In this document: in pieces, positions 1-7,100 of the stretch
Numbering within the stretch: the stretch's first letter is position 1
How the letters are laid out: every line of letters starts with the position of its first letter
Assembly: GCA_023249935.1 (NCBI GenBank)
Contig: JAHFBQ010000016.1
Location: forward strand, 1-19,161
Direction of reading: 5' to 3'
From: a bacterium
GTDB taxonomy: Bacteria; Babelota; Babeliae; Babelales; RVW-14
Length of the DNA stretch: 19,161 bases
Notes under the pieces: model-generated
What the model saw: only the letters and a program-made list of their open reading frames with translations
Databases searched by the model: none
Told to the model about the DNA's origin: nothing
Translations under genes and position numbers: made by a program

Positions 1-2
1 AG

Positions 3-89
3 CTGCTCAAGTTTAGTCTTGCAAAAGGGGTAATGCGTGACGGAATATCTATTTTGGGGTATGCTGCTGGCGCTTTGTTCTTAGGGTAG
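3..89 (+). CDS. C-terminal end of an upstream gene, unknown product (partial)
   Basis: An open frame enters from the left edge and stops at a TAG at 87-89, leaving 28 residues. The tail ends in Gly/Ala/Leu-rich residues (GYAAGALFLG), which would suit a membrane-associated C-terminus. No family can be assigned from so little. Codon use is like that of the neighbours, but an open frame of this length can occur by chance. It overlaps the first copy of the promoter-like repeat at 33-66, so the next gene's promoter would lie inside the end of this one. Confidence 0.4.
   Translation: MLKFSLAKGVMRDGISILGYAAGALFLG
33..66 (+). promoter_or_regulatory. Repeated promoter-like element, copy 1
   Basis: The 34 bp at 33-66 match those at 641-674 at 27 of 34 positions. 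The first 14 bp (ATGCGTGACGGAAT) are identical, and so are the last 8 (GTATGCTG, apart from one internal difference just before them). Read as a promoter, the conserved blocks hold a -35-like GTGACG (37-42) and a -10-like TATGCT (60-65) with a 17-bp spacer, and most differences fall inside the spacer. It lies about 55 bp ahead of the start at 120. Each box matches the sigma-70 consensus at only four of six positions, so an alternative sigma factor or an activator site is possible. Duplication of a bit of coding sequence is the other explanation. Confidence 0.45.
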
Positions 90-119
90 ATTTTAACTGT
101 TTTTGCGGAGATTTTCTCG

Positions 120-641
120 ATGAAGTTAGTGTTTGCGCTTGTAGTAGCTCTGTTAGTTGGAAATCAGGTTTTTGGCTCTGGTCGTCCTGACTTAAATGGT
201 GGATTTTATATTGTCAGAAGAACTGGCGATGTATTAGGCAACCAGGCTGGTGGGAAAGCTGCCATTGTATTCAATAAGACTTGTAAATTTGAACAATGTC
301 TTGTGTCTAGCGGTGTTAGCGATGAAATTGCATCTGAAATTATGGAATTCATAACGAATTTTGTAGCTATATGTAATGAGCTTAAACACATGTCTCCACT
401 GGGAGTGAAAGATGTAGTTCCTGGTTTTTTCCAAAAAATAGAAGCATTGCAATATTTGCATTTTGCCCAAGCAATTTTGCTTAAGATGAACCGTTTTCAG
501 AACAGATCATATTTTTCGGCTTATCTGAGCGTTATGATAAAGGCGGAACACGGATCTGTAGTACCTTGCGTCTGGCCGCAGAGCAACCTTTTTCTTGTTG
601 ATATCGTTGCACATTGCAATGACCGCGTAGCTCTTGGCTGA
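120..641 (+). CDS. Small exported protein of unknown function
   Basis: This 173-residue protein begins with a classic signal peptide: Lys at residue 2, a hydrophobic core at about 3-17 and a likely cleavage near GSG (19-21). The mature part has five cysteines (55, 60, 85, 150, 166), including a CxxxxC pair, so disulphides in an extracytoplasmic compartment are plausible. A mostly helical stretch spans about 65-145. I recognise no family. The ATG at 120 is preceded by GGAG about 8 bases upstream, which supports the start. It sits behind repeated promoter element copy 1 and stops at the very base where copy 2 begins, so the next gene appears to have its own copy of the element. The only other small exported protein of this size here (4793-5323) has no convincing sequence match to it. 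Confidence 0.75.
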   Translation: MKLVFALVVALLVGNQVFGSGRPDLNGGFYIVRRTGDVLGNQAGGKAAIVFNKTCKFEQCLVSSGVSDEIASEIMEFITNFVAICNELKHMSPLGVKDVVPGFFQKIEALQYLHFAQAILLKMNRFQNRSYFSAYLSVMIKAEHGSVVPCVWPQSNLFLVDIVAHCNDRVALG

Positions 642-674
642 TGCGTGACGGAATCTGCTTTTGTGTGTATGCTG
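641..674 (+). promoter_or_regulatory. Repeated promoter-like element, copy 2
   Basis: This is the second copy of the element at 33-66. The -35-like GTGACG is at 645-650 and the -10-like TATGCT at 668-673, again 17 bp apart. Its -10 lies 47 bp ahead of the ABC-F start at 721, much like copy 1 and the gene at 120. The same geometry ahead of two adjacent genes is the main reason for reading it as regulatory. Confidence 0.45.
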
Positions 675-720
675 TCTAAATCGTCGATTTTCTGCAAACC
701 GTCCAGCTTGAGGGGTTTCT

Positions 721-2634
721 ATGTTGCTTGTTAATGAATTACTGCTTGAATTTGGACAGCGGACTCTGTTTAACCGCCTTTCTTTTTCTATGCAGAGTGA
801 CCAAAAAATTGGTCTTGTTGGTGCCAACGGTGCTGGCAAATCAACCATGCTAAAAATTCTTGCTGGTGAATTGCGTCCAGACTCAGGCACAATCTCATGC
901 GAATCAGGCAAAAAACTTGGCTATCTTCCTCAAGAAGTGACGCTGACCTCGTCTAAGACTGTTATTGATGAAGCAATGATGGTGTGGGACAAAGAGGTGG
1001 CGATGATTGCGGAACAAAAAGAAATCGAAGACAAGATGGCGGCCGGCTGTGACGACATGGATATGTTCGATCGCTATGCAGACATCTGTGAGGCGTTATC
1101 AGGATCTTCATTTGATGAAAAGCGCGTTGAAGCGCTTGCAATTCTTAAAGGGCTTGGTTTTAGTGATGAACGTATTGCAACATCAGTAGATGAGCTGAGT
1201 CTTGGCTGGCGAATGCGGCTCGTGCTGGCAAAGCTCCTTTTACAAAAAGCAGATTTTTATCTTCTCGACGAACCTACTAACCATCTTGATATTGTTGCGA
1301 AAGATTGGTTTATTCAATTTCTTGCTCGTGCGCCGTTCGGTTTCTTACTGGTGTCTCACGATCGTTACTTTCTTGATCACGTGTGCAAAGTTATTTATGC
1401 ACTTGAACGTGGCAAAGGCGCTTTTTACTACGGCAACTACTCTTTCTATTTGAAAGAGCGAGAAGCTCAATTGGAGCGCTTGGAAAGCGATTATGCTGCT
1501 CAGCAAAAAGAAATTAAGCACAAGATGGAACTTGTGTATAAATTCAGAGCAAAGGCAAGTAAAGCTTCGTTCGCGCAAAGTTTGCTCAAAAGTATTGATC
1601 GGATGGATAAAGTTGAGATTCCACCAGATCCTACAAGCGTTAATATCAAACTTGGTACGGTTGCTCGTGCCGGCAGAGTGGTATTGACTGTTGATGGGGT
1701 TTCGAAGTCGTTTGGTGACAAGAAAATTTTTAGTGATGCATCGTTTGAAATCAATCGTGATGACAAGGTTGCGCTTGTGGCTGCAAACGGTGTTGGTAAG
1801 TCGACGCTTTTGCACATCATTGTGGATCGATTGTCTCGTAACAGCGGTACGATTGAATTTGGTTATCAGGTAACCTCGGCCTTTTTTGAGCAAGATCAGG
1901 GATTGGTTCTCGATCCAAAAAGAACTATCTTAGAAATTGTCGAAGAGGCCTGCAAAACACCAGAATCGAGAAATCGCGTACGCCCTCTGCTTGGAGCATT
2001 TCTATTCTCTGGTGATGATGTGCATAAAAAAATTGGTGTGTTGAGTGGTGGTGAAAAAAACCGTGTAGCAATGGTGAAAGTCATCTTGCAGGGGGCAAAT
2101 TTCCTGATCCTCGACGAACCGACTAACCACTTAGATATTATTTCCAAAGAGATTTTGGTTGAGGCGCTCAATGAGTATGCAGGAACGATCTTATTCGTTT
2201 CTCACGATAGAGATTTTCTTGATCGCTTGGCAACTAAGACTATTGAACTTGAGCCAACCGGTACCACCATGTACGAGGGCAACTACGACGCATTCTTGTA
2301 TGCTAAAGACCAAAAACAGGCCAAGTTGGTGGCGACTTCGAAGCCTGATGCCAAGGCTAAGAAAGAACAGGACCTCAAAGAACAAGATCTTTCTAGCCCT
2401 GAAAGCAAAAAAACATACGATCTTTCCAAGCAGTTGCAGCGTCTTGAGCGTACCATTGCAAAATGCGAAGAGGATCTTGCTGCATGTCACCAAGCGTATG
2501 CTCAGCATGCCTATGGAACACCTCCGTATAATGAGATTGCAAAGAAAGCGCAAGAAGCTCAACGGCAACTTGATGAGGCATGGTTAGCATGGGAAACGCT
2601 CGAGCATGAGCGGCTTCAGCTGACAAAAAAGTAA
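721..2634 (+). CDS. ABC-F family ATPase (YheS/YdiF/ABCF3-like)
   Basis: This 637-residue protein has two ABC cassettes and no membrane segments. ABC-F proteins bind the ribosomal E site and help with translation stalls, assembly or antibiotic protection. Cassette 1 has Walker A GANGAGKST (34-42), signature LSLGWRMR (159-166), Walker B LLDEPTNHLD (181-190) and the switch His in SHDR (212-215). A charged linker follows at about 240-310, the region that reaches tRNA in ABC-F proteins. Cassette 2 has Walker A AANGVGKST (354-362), signature LSGGEKNR (441-448), Walker B LILDEPTNHLD (462-472) and SHDR (494-497). A Lys-rich spacer and a coiled coil occupy about 535-636, as in YheS/Uup-type members. 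Two consensus glycines are replaced: the first signature reads LSLG instead of LSGG, and the second Walker A starts with Ala. GAGGGG precedes the ATG. The exact subfamily is uncertain. Confidence 0.95.
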   Translation: MLLVNELLLEFGQRTLFNRLSFSMQSDQKIGLVGANGAGKSTMLKILAGELRPDSGTISCESGKKLGYLPQEVTLTSSKTVIDEAMMVWDKEVAMIAEQKEIEDKMAAGCDDMDMFDRYADICEALSGSSFDEKRVEALAILKGLGFSDERIATSVDELSLGWRMRLVLAKLLLQKADFYLLDEPTNHLDIVAKDWFIQFLARAPFGFLLVSHDRYFLDHVCKVIYALERGKGAFYYGNYSFYLKEREAQLERLESDYAAQQKEIKHKMELVYKFRAKASKASFAQSLLKSIDRMDKVEIPPDPTSVNIKLGTVARAGRVVLTVDGVSKSFGDKKIFSDASFEINRDDKVALVAANGVGKSTLLHIIVDRLSRNSGTIEFGYQVTSAFFEQDQGLVLDPKRTILEIVEEACKTPESRNRVRPLLGAFLFSGDDVHKKIGVLSGGEKNRVAMVKVILQGANFLILDEPTNHLDIISKEILVEALNEYAGTILFVSHDRDFLDRLATKTIELEPTGTTMYEGNYDAFLYAKDQKQAKLVATSKPDAKAKKEQDLKEQDLSSPESKKTYDLSKQLQRLERTIAKCEEDLAACHQAYAQHAYGTPPYNEIAKKAQEAQRQLDEAWLAWETLEHERLQLTKK

Positions 2635-2643
2635 GGTAGAGTC

Positions 2644-3261
2644 GTGGATATATCTGCGAGCATGGTGCTTTTGTGGACCAGCTTACTATTTTATGCTGCC
2701 TGCTTCTTACCACAACTTTGGACCAACTATCGCATTAAAAGTGCTCAAGGTATGAGCGACTGGTTCATCTGGTGTTATTTTACCGACTATTTTTGTGTAC
2801 TTTTTTATGTCTGGTGTCAGCCATTTGCATATCCTTATCGCATTATGGTGCCCATAGAGGCTTGTCTCATGGCTCTGCTTGTAGTGCAACGTTTTTATTA
2901 TGACGGGGTCAGAAAATCAATTCCCTTTGTCTTAGCGATTGTTGCAAGTTTGCTATGCGTGATCGGCGTACTGTTTTTGGTTCCTGCTCATGGGCAACTC
3001 ATTGCTGATATTGGCGGTTGGGCAGCGTTTACCTTGTTTACTGTGAGTCAGATTCCTCAGATAATCAAAATCTTTAAAAGCAAAAGCACGTACGGTTTTA
3101 GTTTTGGGTTTGTTACCATTTTTGCCATGGCACAAGTGTGTGAGTTGGTTGGTGGCTTGATAGAAAAAGTCCCCGCTGCAACCATTGTCATGTGTGTGCG
3201 GGGGCTTGCTATTTATCTGGTTTACGTTTATTTATTTGTAAAATATCGAAAAAAGATTTAG
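2644..3261 (+). CDS. PQ-loop repeat (SWEET/cystinosin-like) membrane protein
   Basis: This 205-residue integral membrane protein has about seven hydrophobic segments. Two PQ-loop repeats are visible: FLPQLWTNYRIKSAQGMS starting near residue 21, with the Pro-Gln at 23-24, and SQIPQIIKIFKSKSTYGFS starting near 135, with the Pro-Gln at 138-139. Families with this fold (SWEET/SemiSWEET sugar carriers, cystinosin, lysosomal amino-acid exporters) move small solutes across membranes; the substrate here cannot be read from sequence. Two repeats in one chain resemble full SWEETs or PQLC proteins more than the single-repeat bacterial SemiSWEETs. The start is GTG at 2644, chosen because AAGGTAG sits just upstream; the next in-frame ATG is codon 7. 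The gap to the ABC-F gene is only 9 bp, so the two are probably cotranscribed, though no functional link is evident. Confidence 0.85.
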   Translation: MDISASMVLLWTSLLFYAACFLPQLWTNYRIKSAQGMSDWFIWCYFTDYFCVLFYVWCQPFAYPYRIMVPIEACLMALLVVQRFYYDGVRKSIPFVLAIVASLLCVIGVLFLVPAHGQLIADIGGWAAFTLFTVSQIPQIIKIFKSKSTYGFSFGFVTIFAMAQVCELVGGLIEKVPAATIVMCVRGLAIYLVYVYLFVKYRKKI

Positions 3262-3302
3262 ACAGTTTGAGAAGTTTGTTAAGAGAAAAATTCCTAGTTT
3301 TC

Positions 3303-3378
3303 TGTCATCCCGGACGTGATCCGGGATCCAGAGCTGTGGCACAACAGGATGGATCCCAGCGCCTAGGCTGGGATGACA
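3303..3378. repeat. Palindromic dispersed repeat, full copy
   Basis: This 76-bp element has perfect 9-bp ends, TGTCATCCC and GGGATGACA. Inside are two hairpins, CCCGGA/TCCGGG (3309-3325) and CCCAGC/GCTGGG (3355-3372), and the complementary pair GGGATCCA/TGGATCCC (3323-3330 and 3350-3357). It can therefore fold as one long stem or as a branched structure. Elements of this TGTCATCCC...GGATCCAG type are scattered through many bacterial genomes, including Rickettsiales and other alphaproteobacteria. It lies between the convergent 3' ends of the PQ-loop gene and YchF, where it may end or stabilise transcripts. A diverged half copy is at 19023-19050. Confidence 0.9.
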
Positions 3379-3418
3379 AATCTCAAGTACAGTTCTTGTT
3401 ATAAATTAAAGCTTGTTG

Positions 3419-4549
3419 CTAAACGTTAAAGCGAATATTCAATAGATCGCCGTCTTGTACGATATATTCTTTACCTTCAGTACGAAGCTTGCCGATTTCT
3501 TTAACTTTTTGCTCTGAACCAGCCTCCATGATGTCTTTGTAATTGTACACTTCCGCACAGATAAAACCACGTTCCAAATCTGAATGGATTTCGCCCGCTG
3601 CCTTTGGGACTGGGGTGTTTTTGCGAATGCTCCACGCATGAATTTCTTTGGGGCCGCAGGTGAAGAATGTCATGAGTCCAAGGTTTTGATAAGCACGCGC
3701 GATGATACTGTTCAGGCCTTTTTCGGTAATACCGAGAGATTCCATTATCTCAGTTGCTTCTTCATCAGTCATTTGAGCTAGTTCAGATTCAATCTTTGCC
3801 GAGACGGCAATAACTTTATCAGCGCCAAACTTTTGTACGAGCGCTTGGTAATGCTTGTTGTCTTTGTAGGTTGCGCCGACGTAGTCATCTTCACTAACGT
3901 TGGCAATCAATAAGAAATTTTTGCTACTGATCAATGGCAGTGTAATGATGCCTGCAGCAGCCACTTCTTGACCGATTCTTTGTACTGCGGTTAAATCCCC
4001 AGCCTCTAGAGCTGCTTTTAGCTGCGTGATAAAATCGCGTTCAGTTTCCCACTCTTTAACCTGTGCTGGAGTCGCATTTTTGGTTTTTGCGCTCTTGAGA
4101 AAACCGAGGACCCGCTCTTCGCGTTTTTGTACTGACTCAAGATCTTTGAGCATGAGCTCGGTCGAAATGGTTTCGAAGTCTGACAAAGGATCAACCTTAT
4201 TGTGTACGTGAGTGATTTCTTCATCTTCAAAGCAACGCATGACATGCAAGATAAGGTGGGTGTCCATGATGTGACCAAGAAATTGATTACCAAGGCCTTC
4301 ACCCGTTGATGCGCCTTTAACGAGGCCGGCGATATCAACAAACTGCATGGTTGCAGGGATTATTTTTTGCGATTTAAACGCTTTAAAAAGATCCAACAAT
4401 CTATGGTCAGGCACGTTAGTGATGGCAAGATTTGGGTCAACCGTGCAAAAAGGGTAGTTTGCGGCTGGAATACTCGATTTGGTCAGTGCATTGAATAAAG
4501 TTGATTTTCCTACGTTCGGAAGACCAACAAGTCCAGCTTTTAGCGCCAT
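3419..4549 (-). CDS. ychF: Ribosome-associated ATPase/GTPase YchF (Obg family)
   Basis: This 376-residue protein is close to the usual family length of about 363. The G domain shows G1 GLPNVGKST (9-17), switch/G2 residues around 36-39, and G3 DIAGLVKGAS (72-81). The usual NKxD is replaced by NVSE (217-220), the hallmark that makes YchF prefer ATP. A helical coiled region spans roughly 135-200. The C-terminal TGS domain occupies about 292-375, with TFFTCGPKE and the DGD...RFNV ending typical of the family. YchF binds ribosomes and affects translation of leaderless or stress mRNAs and the oxidative response. An AAAGGG ribosome site lies 5 bases ahead of the ATG. It is a single gene, divergent from the small exported protein at 4793. 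Confidence 0.98.
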   Translation of the reverse strand: MALKAGLVGLPNVGKSTLFNALTKSSIPAANYPFCTVDPNLAITNVPDHRLLDLFKAFKSQKIIPATMQFVDIAGLVKGASTGEGLGNQFLGHIMDTHLILHVMRCFEDEEITHVHNKVDPLSDFETISTELMLKDLESVQKREERVLGFLKSAKTKNATPAQVKEWETERDFITQLKAALEAGDLTAVQRIGQEVAAAGIITLPLISSKNFLLIANVSEDDYVGATYKDNKHYQALVQKFGADKVIAVSAKIESELAQMTDEEATEIMESLGITEKGLNSIIARAYQNLGLMTFFTCGPKEIHAWSIRKNTPVPKAAGEIHSDLERGFICAEVYNYKDIMEAGSEQKVKEIGKLRTEGKEYIVQDGDLLNIRFNV

Positions 4550-4667
4550 GGAAACCCTTTCTAGATAAACAAAAAATCAATGTTGCTTGAGATCAGGAAA
4601 GTGTACCGTTTTTTGCCCGAGGTGCCAAGGCGGGGGTTTTAGACTGTCTAGGGGCAATGCATAACCT

Positions 4668-4673
4668 ATTATA
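4668..4673 (-). promoter_or_regulatory. Candidate -10 box for ychF
   Basis: Read on the minus strand this is TATAAT, preceded directly by TG. No good -35 lies at the right distance. It would give a leader of about 110 nt containing the 11-bp palindrome TAGACTGTCTA (4640-4650). The rest of the 243-bp divergent region 4550-4792 holds no gene that I can see. Confidence 0.3.
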
Positions 4674-4765
4674 CAGTATGAGGTCATAAGGCTTTTTGGT
4701 CTCATTTGTCCTTTCCTTCCTGTTTTGATTGTTCCACTATTAACTGATCATAGAAGGTTTTTGGT

Positions 4766-4771
4766 TATAAA
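4766..4771 (+). promoter_or_regulatory. Candidate -10 box for the exported protein at 4793
   Basis: This is TATAAA with the expected transcript start near 4778, just ahead of the GGAG ribosome site at 4784-4787. The -35 (TTAACT around 4740-4745) is weak. Confidence 0.3.
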
Positions 4772-4792
4772 ATTTTTGTACCTGGAGCCGTT

Positions 4793-5323
4793 ATGCTTAA
4801 AAATTGTGCAAAATGGGTATTGTTGCTGTTGGTAAGTAATTTTTTGGCAGCGTCATTAAATGGGGCCGGCATCAAAATGACCGGTCTGGAGCGTGGTTTA
4901 CTTGAGAACGATAAGTACAATGAATTGATTTATCACAACGGGATGTGGAATCCTGATTCTGGAAATCGTGGGAAAAGCGTACGTACTTTTGTTAGAGAAA
5001 TGCTGCTATCGCCGGAAACATTAGTATTTAAGTGCACAACTTATAAGACTGAGAAGTGTGCTGAAAGAGTGGTGATCTCGATTGTCCTAGTTAATGAGGC
5101 AATGGGAAAGCATTGTGTTTTTATTCGTCATGGTGGTTCGCAGGGCTATAACCAGCTTGTACGGTGTCTCTCTAGTCTTGATATTGGAAGCATAGAACCT
5201 CATTTTGAGAAGAAGAAGGACCTGGAGCAAGCTACGGTTGAGATAAAGATACTGCCAATTGGTTCTTGGTATAGGGATGCGGTGACTTTATTTGAAATAG
5301 AGCCTCGGGTGCAGGACGAGTAA
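4793..5323 (+). CDS. Small exported protein of unknown function
   Basis: This 176-residue protein begins with a basic N-terminus (Lys3, Lys7), a hydrophobic core at 8-20 and a likely signal-peptide cleavage around ASLNGAG (20-26). The mature part has four cysteines (81, 89, 108, 125), an even number compatible with two disulphides. The stretch from about 78 to 112 alternates hydrophobic and polar residues, as in a beta-rich domain. I recognise no family and found no convincing resemblance to the other small exported protein at 120-641. The ATG is supported by GGAG 5 bases upstream. It is monocistronic by context: divergent from ychF and separated from MiaB by a separate promoter. Confidence 0.75.
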   Translation: MLKNCAKWVLLLLVSNFLAASLNGAGIKMTGLERGLLENDKYNELIYHNGMWNPDSGNRGKSVRTFVREMLLSPETLVFKCTTYKTEKCAERVVISIVLVNEAMGKHCVFIRHGGSQGYNQLVRCLSSLDIGSIEPHFEKKKDLEQATVEIKILPIGSWYRDAVTLFEIEPRVQDE

Positions 5324-5354
5324 TGCAAAAAGGCTAAGGTGCCTTGGTTTTGGC

Positions 5355-5382
5355 TTGAGTTCATGTTCCATTGAGCTATACT
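5355..5382 (+). promoter_or_regulatory. Sigma-70-type promoter for miaB
   Basis: TTGAGT (5355-5360) and TATACT (5377-5382) are 16 bp apart and match the consensus at four and five of six positions. The expected transcript start near 5389 gives a leader of about 50 nt to the ATG at 5440. The promoter overlaps the longer in-frame TTG start at 5371, which argues against that start. Confidence 0.6.
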
Positions 5383-5439
5383 AGCGGTTTTACATCGGTT
5401 TATTGGGGCGGTATCCATAGATACCTAGGAACAAGCATT

Positions 5440-6894
5440 ATGATTAACTTTTTCTTCAAAACATACGGCTGCCAGGCTAATGTGGCGGATTCAGAAGGTC
5501 TTGCTTCATTTCTTAAGACGTTGGAATGTAATGATGTGCTAACAGAGCAAGAGGCAGATCTCATCATCGTTAACACCTGTGCCGTGCGAGAAAAAGCTGA
5601 GCAGAAGTTGTATTCATATCTAGGGCAATTGTGCGATATCAAAAAAACAAAACCATTCCTGAAGATCGGCGTTATCGGTTGTGTAGCAAGTTATAAGCGC
5701 GATGAAATGTATAAACGTTTCGATCAGATCAATTTTGTTTACGGAGCTAAGGAAGACTATAAGGTCTTGGAATCATACCTTGGTGATTTAGTAGTTAAGC
5801 TCGAAACAACTAAGCAACTTTTTGGTGATACCGGTACAGTTTTCCCATCAATAAATGTTCAGGATCGAGATATCAAATTAGTAGTTAAACAAGGGCCATC
5901 GTTCTTTAGGGCGGCGCGTGTTGGCAGCATGGCTATTTTTAAAAAGCAGCCGGTTGGCAAAGGTATTGAGACCAAGAATAAAGAGCTGAATCGCTCGTTT
6001 ATTAACATCATGACCGGGTGTAATAAATTTTGTGCGTACTGCATTGTGCCATTTACCAGAGGCCGCGAAGTAAGCTATCCCATGCAAGAGATTGTGGATC
6101 GTGTTGCTCATGATGTTGCAAACGGTTCCAAAGAAGTGACGCTTATCGGGCAGAATGTAAATTCATACAAGGACGGAGAAACCGGTTTAATGTTTCCTGA
6201 ACTGTTGCGCCGTGTTGCGGCTCTCGAAGGTAAATTTTGGGTGCGCTGGGTAAGTCCTCATCCTCAAGATATGACCGTAGAGCTTTTTGATGTTATTGCT
6301 CAGCACCGTGATCGTATCCCTCCCTATGTTCATTTTCCTTTGCAAGCAGGATCAGATCGTGTGCTGGAGCTGATGAAGCGTAATTATACTATTGCTCAAT
6401 TTGAAGAACAAATTGGTTGGCTGCGTGAGCGTATGCCTGATGCAATTATCTCAACCGACATGATTGTTGGGTTTCCTGGCGAACAGGAAGAAGATTTTGA
6501 ACTGACTATGGCCGCTATCGAGCGGATTCGTTTCGACTGGGTATATTCATTCAACTATTCTCCTCGTAAACATACTTTGGCATCTCGTACGATGAGTGAT
6601 GATGTGCCTCAAGAGGTCAAAAGCAGACGGCTTGAACGACTGCAAACAAGGCAAATTCAGATTGGTGCCGAAGTGTATCTTAAGCATGTTGGCCGTATCT
6701 ACGAAGTGCTTGTCGAAAAGCGTCTTGAGGGTGGTAAGTTGCTTGCTCGCACAGATGGCAATGTTCGTGTTATTGTTGATGGTAACGATGGTCTGATTGA
6801 TTCATTTGCCAAAGTACGGATCCTATCAGCGGGACCAGTCAATCTTACTGGTGAATTTATTCAGTCTGAAAAAATATCTAATGCCTCTCTGTAA
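5440..6894 (+). CDS. miaB: tRNA-2-methylthio-N6-dimethylallyladenosine synthase MiaB
   Basis: This 484-residue radical-SAM methylthiotransferase adds the 2-methylthio group to i6A37 of tRNAs reading UNN codons. The N-terminal domain carries the three cluster cysteines: Cys11 (TYGCQAN), Cys47 (NTCAVRE) and Cys81 (IGCVAS). The radical-SAM cluster is CNKFCAYC (Cys194, 198, 201). A TRAM domain ends the protein from about 410. Between Cys81 and Cys194 lie 112 residues, some 40 more than I recall for E. coli MiaB, with extra sequence at about 120-180. The start at 5440 is chosen over an in-frame TTG at 5371: TAGGA lies just upstream, the protein then begins right before the conserved KTYGC, and the promoter covers the TTG. 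MtaB/RimO are less likely, given the NTCAVRE and the KxFCAYCIVPFTRGRE match to MiaB. Confidence 0.95.
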   Translation: MINFFFKTYGCQANVADSEGLASFLKTLECNDVLTEQEADLIIVNTCAVREKAEQKLYSYLGQLCDIKKTKPFLKIGVIGCVASYKRDEMYKRFDQINFVYGAKEDYKVLESYLGDLVVKLETTKQLFGDTGTVFPSINVQDRDIKLVVKQGPSFFRAARVGSMAIFKKQPVGKGIETKNKELNRSFINIMTGCNKFCAYCIVPFTRGREVSYPMQEIVDRVAHDVANGSKEVTLIGQNVNSYKDGETGLMFPELLRRVAALEGKFWVRWVSPHPQDMTVELFDVIAQHRDRIPPYVHFPLQAGSDRVLELMKRNYTIAQFEEQIGWLRERMPDAIISTDMIVGFPGEQEEDFELTMAAIERIRFDWVYSFNYSPRKHTLASRTMSDDVPQEVKSRRLERLQTRQIQIGAEVYLKHVGRIYEVLVEKRLEGGKLLARTDGNVRVIVDGNDGLIDSFAKVRILSAGPVNLTGEFIQSEKISNASL

Positions 6895-6922
6895 CCTTCT
6901 CAATCTATAAAATTGCATAGTT

Positions 6923-6969
6923 TGATACTGGCTGCCACAAAGAGCAGGTCTTAGGCAATAATAGTATCA
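6923..6969. other. Stem-loop after miaB
   Basis: A perfect 7-bp inverted repeat, TGATACT (6923-6929) and AGTATCA (6963-6969), encloses a 33-nt loop with an inner GCC/GGC pair. No U-run follows, so it is not a standard terminator. It may mark the end of the miaB transcript or a regulatory site for the next operon. Confidence 0.3.
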
Positions 6970-6984
6970 GAGCGAGTTTTCCGG

Positions 6985-7013
6985 TTGCAGATATCCTTTT
7001 TTCTCGGTACGAT
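6985..7013 (+). promoter_or_regulatory. Candidate promoter for the 7101-8695 operon
   Basis: TTGCAG (6985-6990) and TACGAT (7008-7013) are 17 bp apart, each four of six to consensus. The predicted transcript start is near 7020, about 80 nt before the ATG at 7101. Confidence 0.4.
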
Positions 7014-7100
7014 TCACCTGCTATTTTACGTGAAAATTAGTAATGTATTTGTGTGTGCGGCGAGTCGGTTGTTGGTGTTGTCAGGTCGAGGAATTGCGGT

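Noticed and set aside
1345..1893. A 182-residue antisense frame inside the ABC-F gene
   Set aside because: It lies wholly opposite well-conserved ABC-F coding sequence, and the translation has no domain or signal I recognise. It is a shadow frame.
3192..3404. A 70-residue frame across the PQ-loop gene end and the palindromic repeat
   Set aside because: It is in a different frame from the PQ-loop gene, has no ribosome site, and half of its length is repeat DNA.
5371..5439. Longer N-terminus for MiaB starting at TTG
   Set aside because: It overlaps a good promoter, has no ribosome site, and the added residues match nothing in the family. The ATG at 5440 has TAGGA and leads straight into the conserved KTYGC.
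7053..7100. Upstream ATG for the first paralogue gene
   Set aside because: It would put 16 non-hydrophobic residues before the signal peptide and has no ribosome site. GAGGA fits the ATG at 7101.
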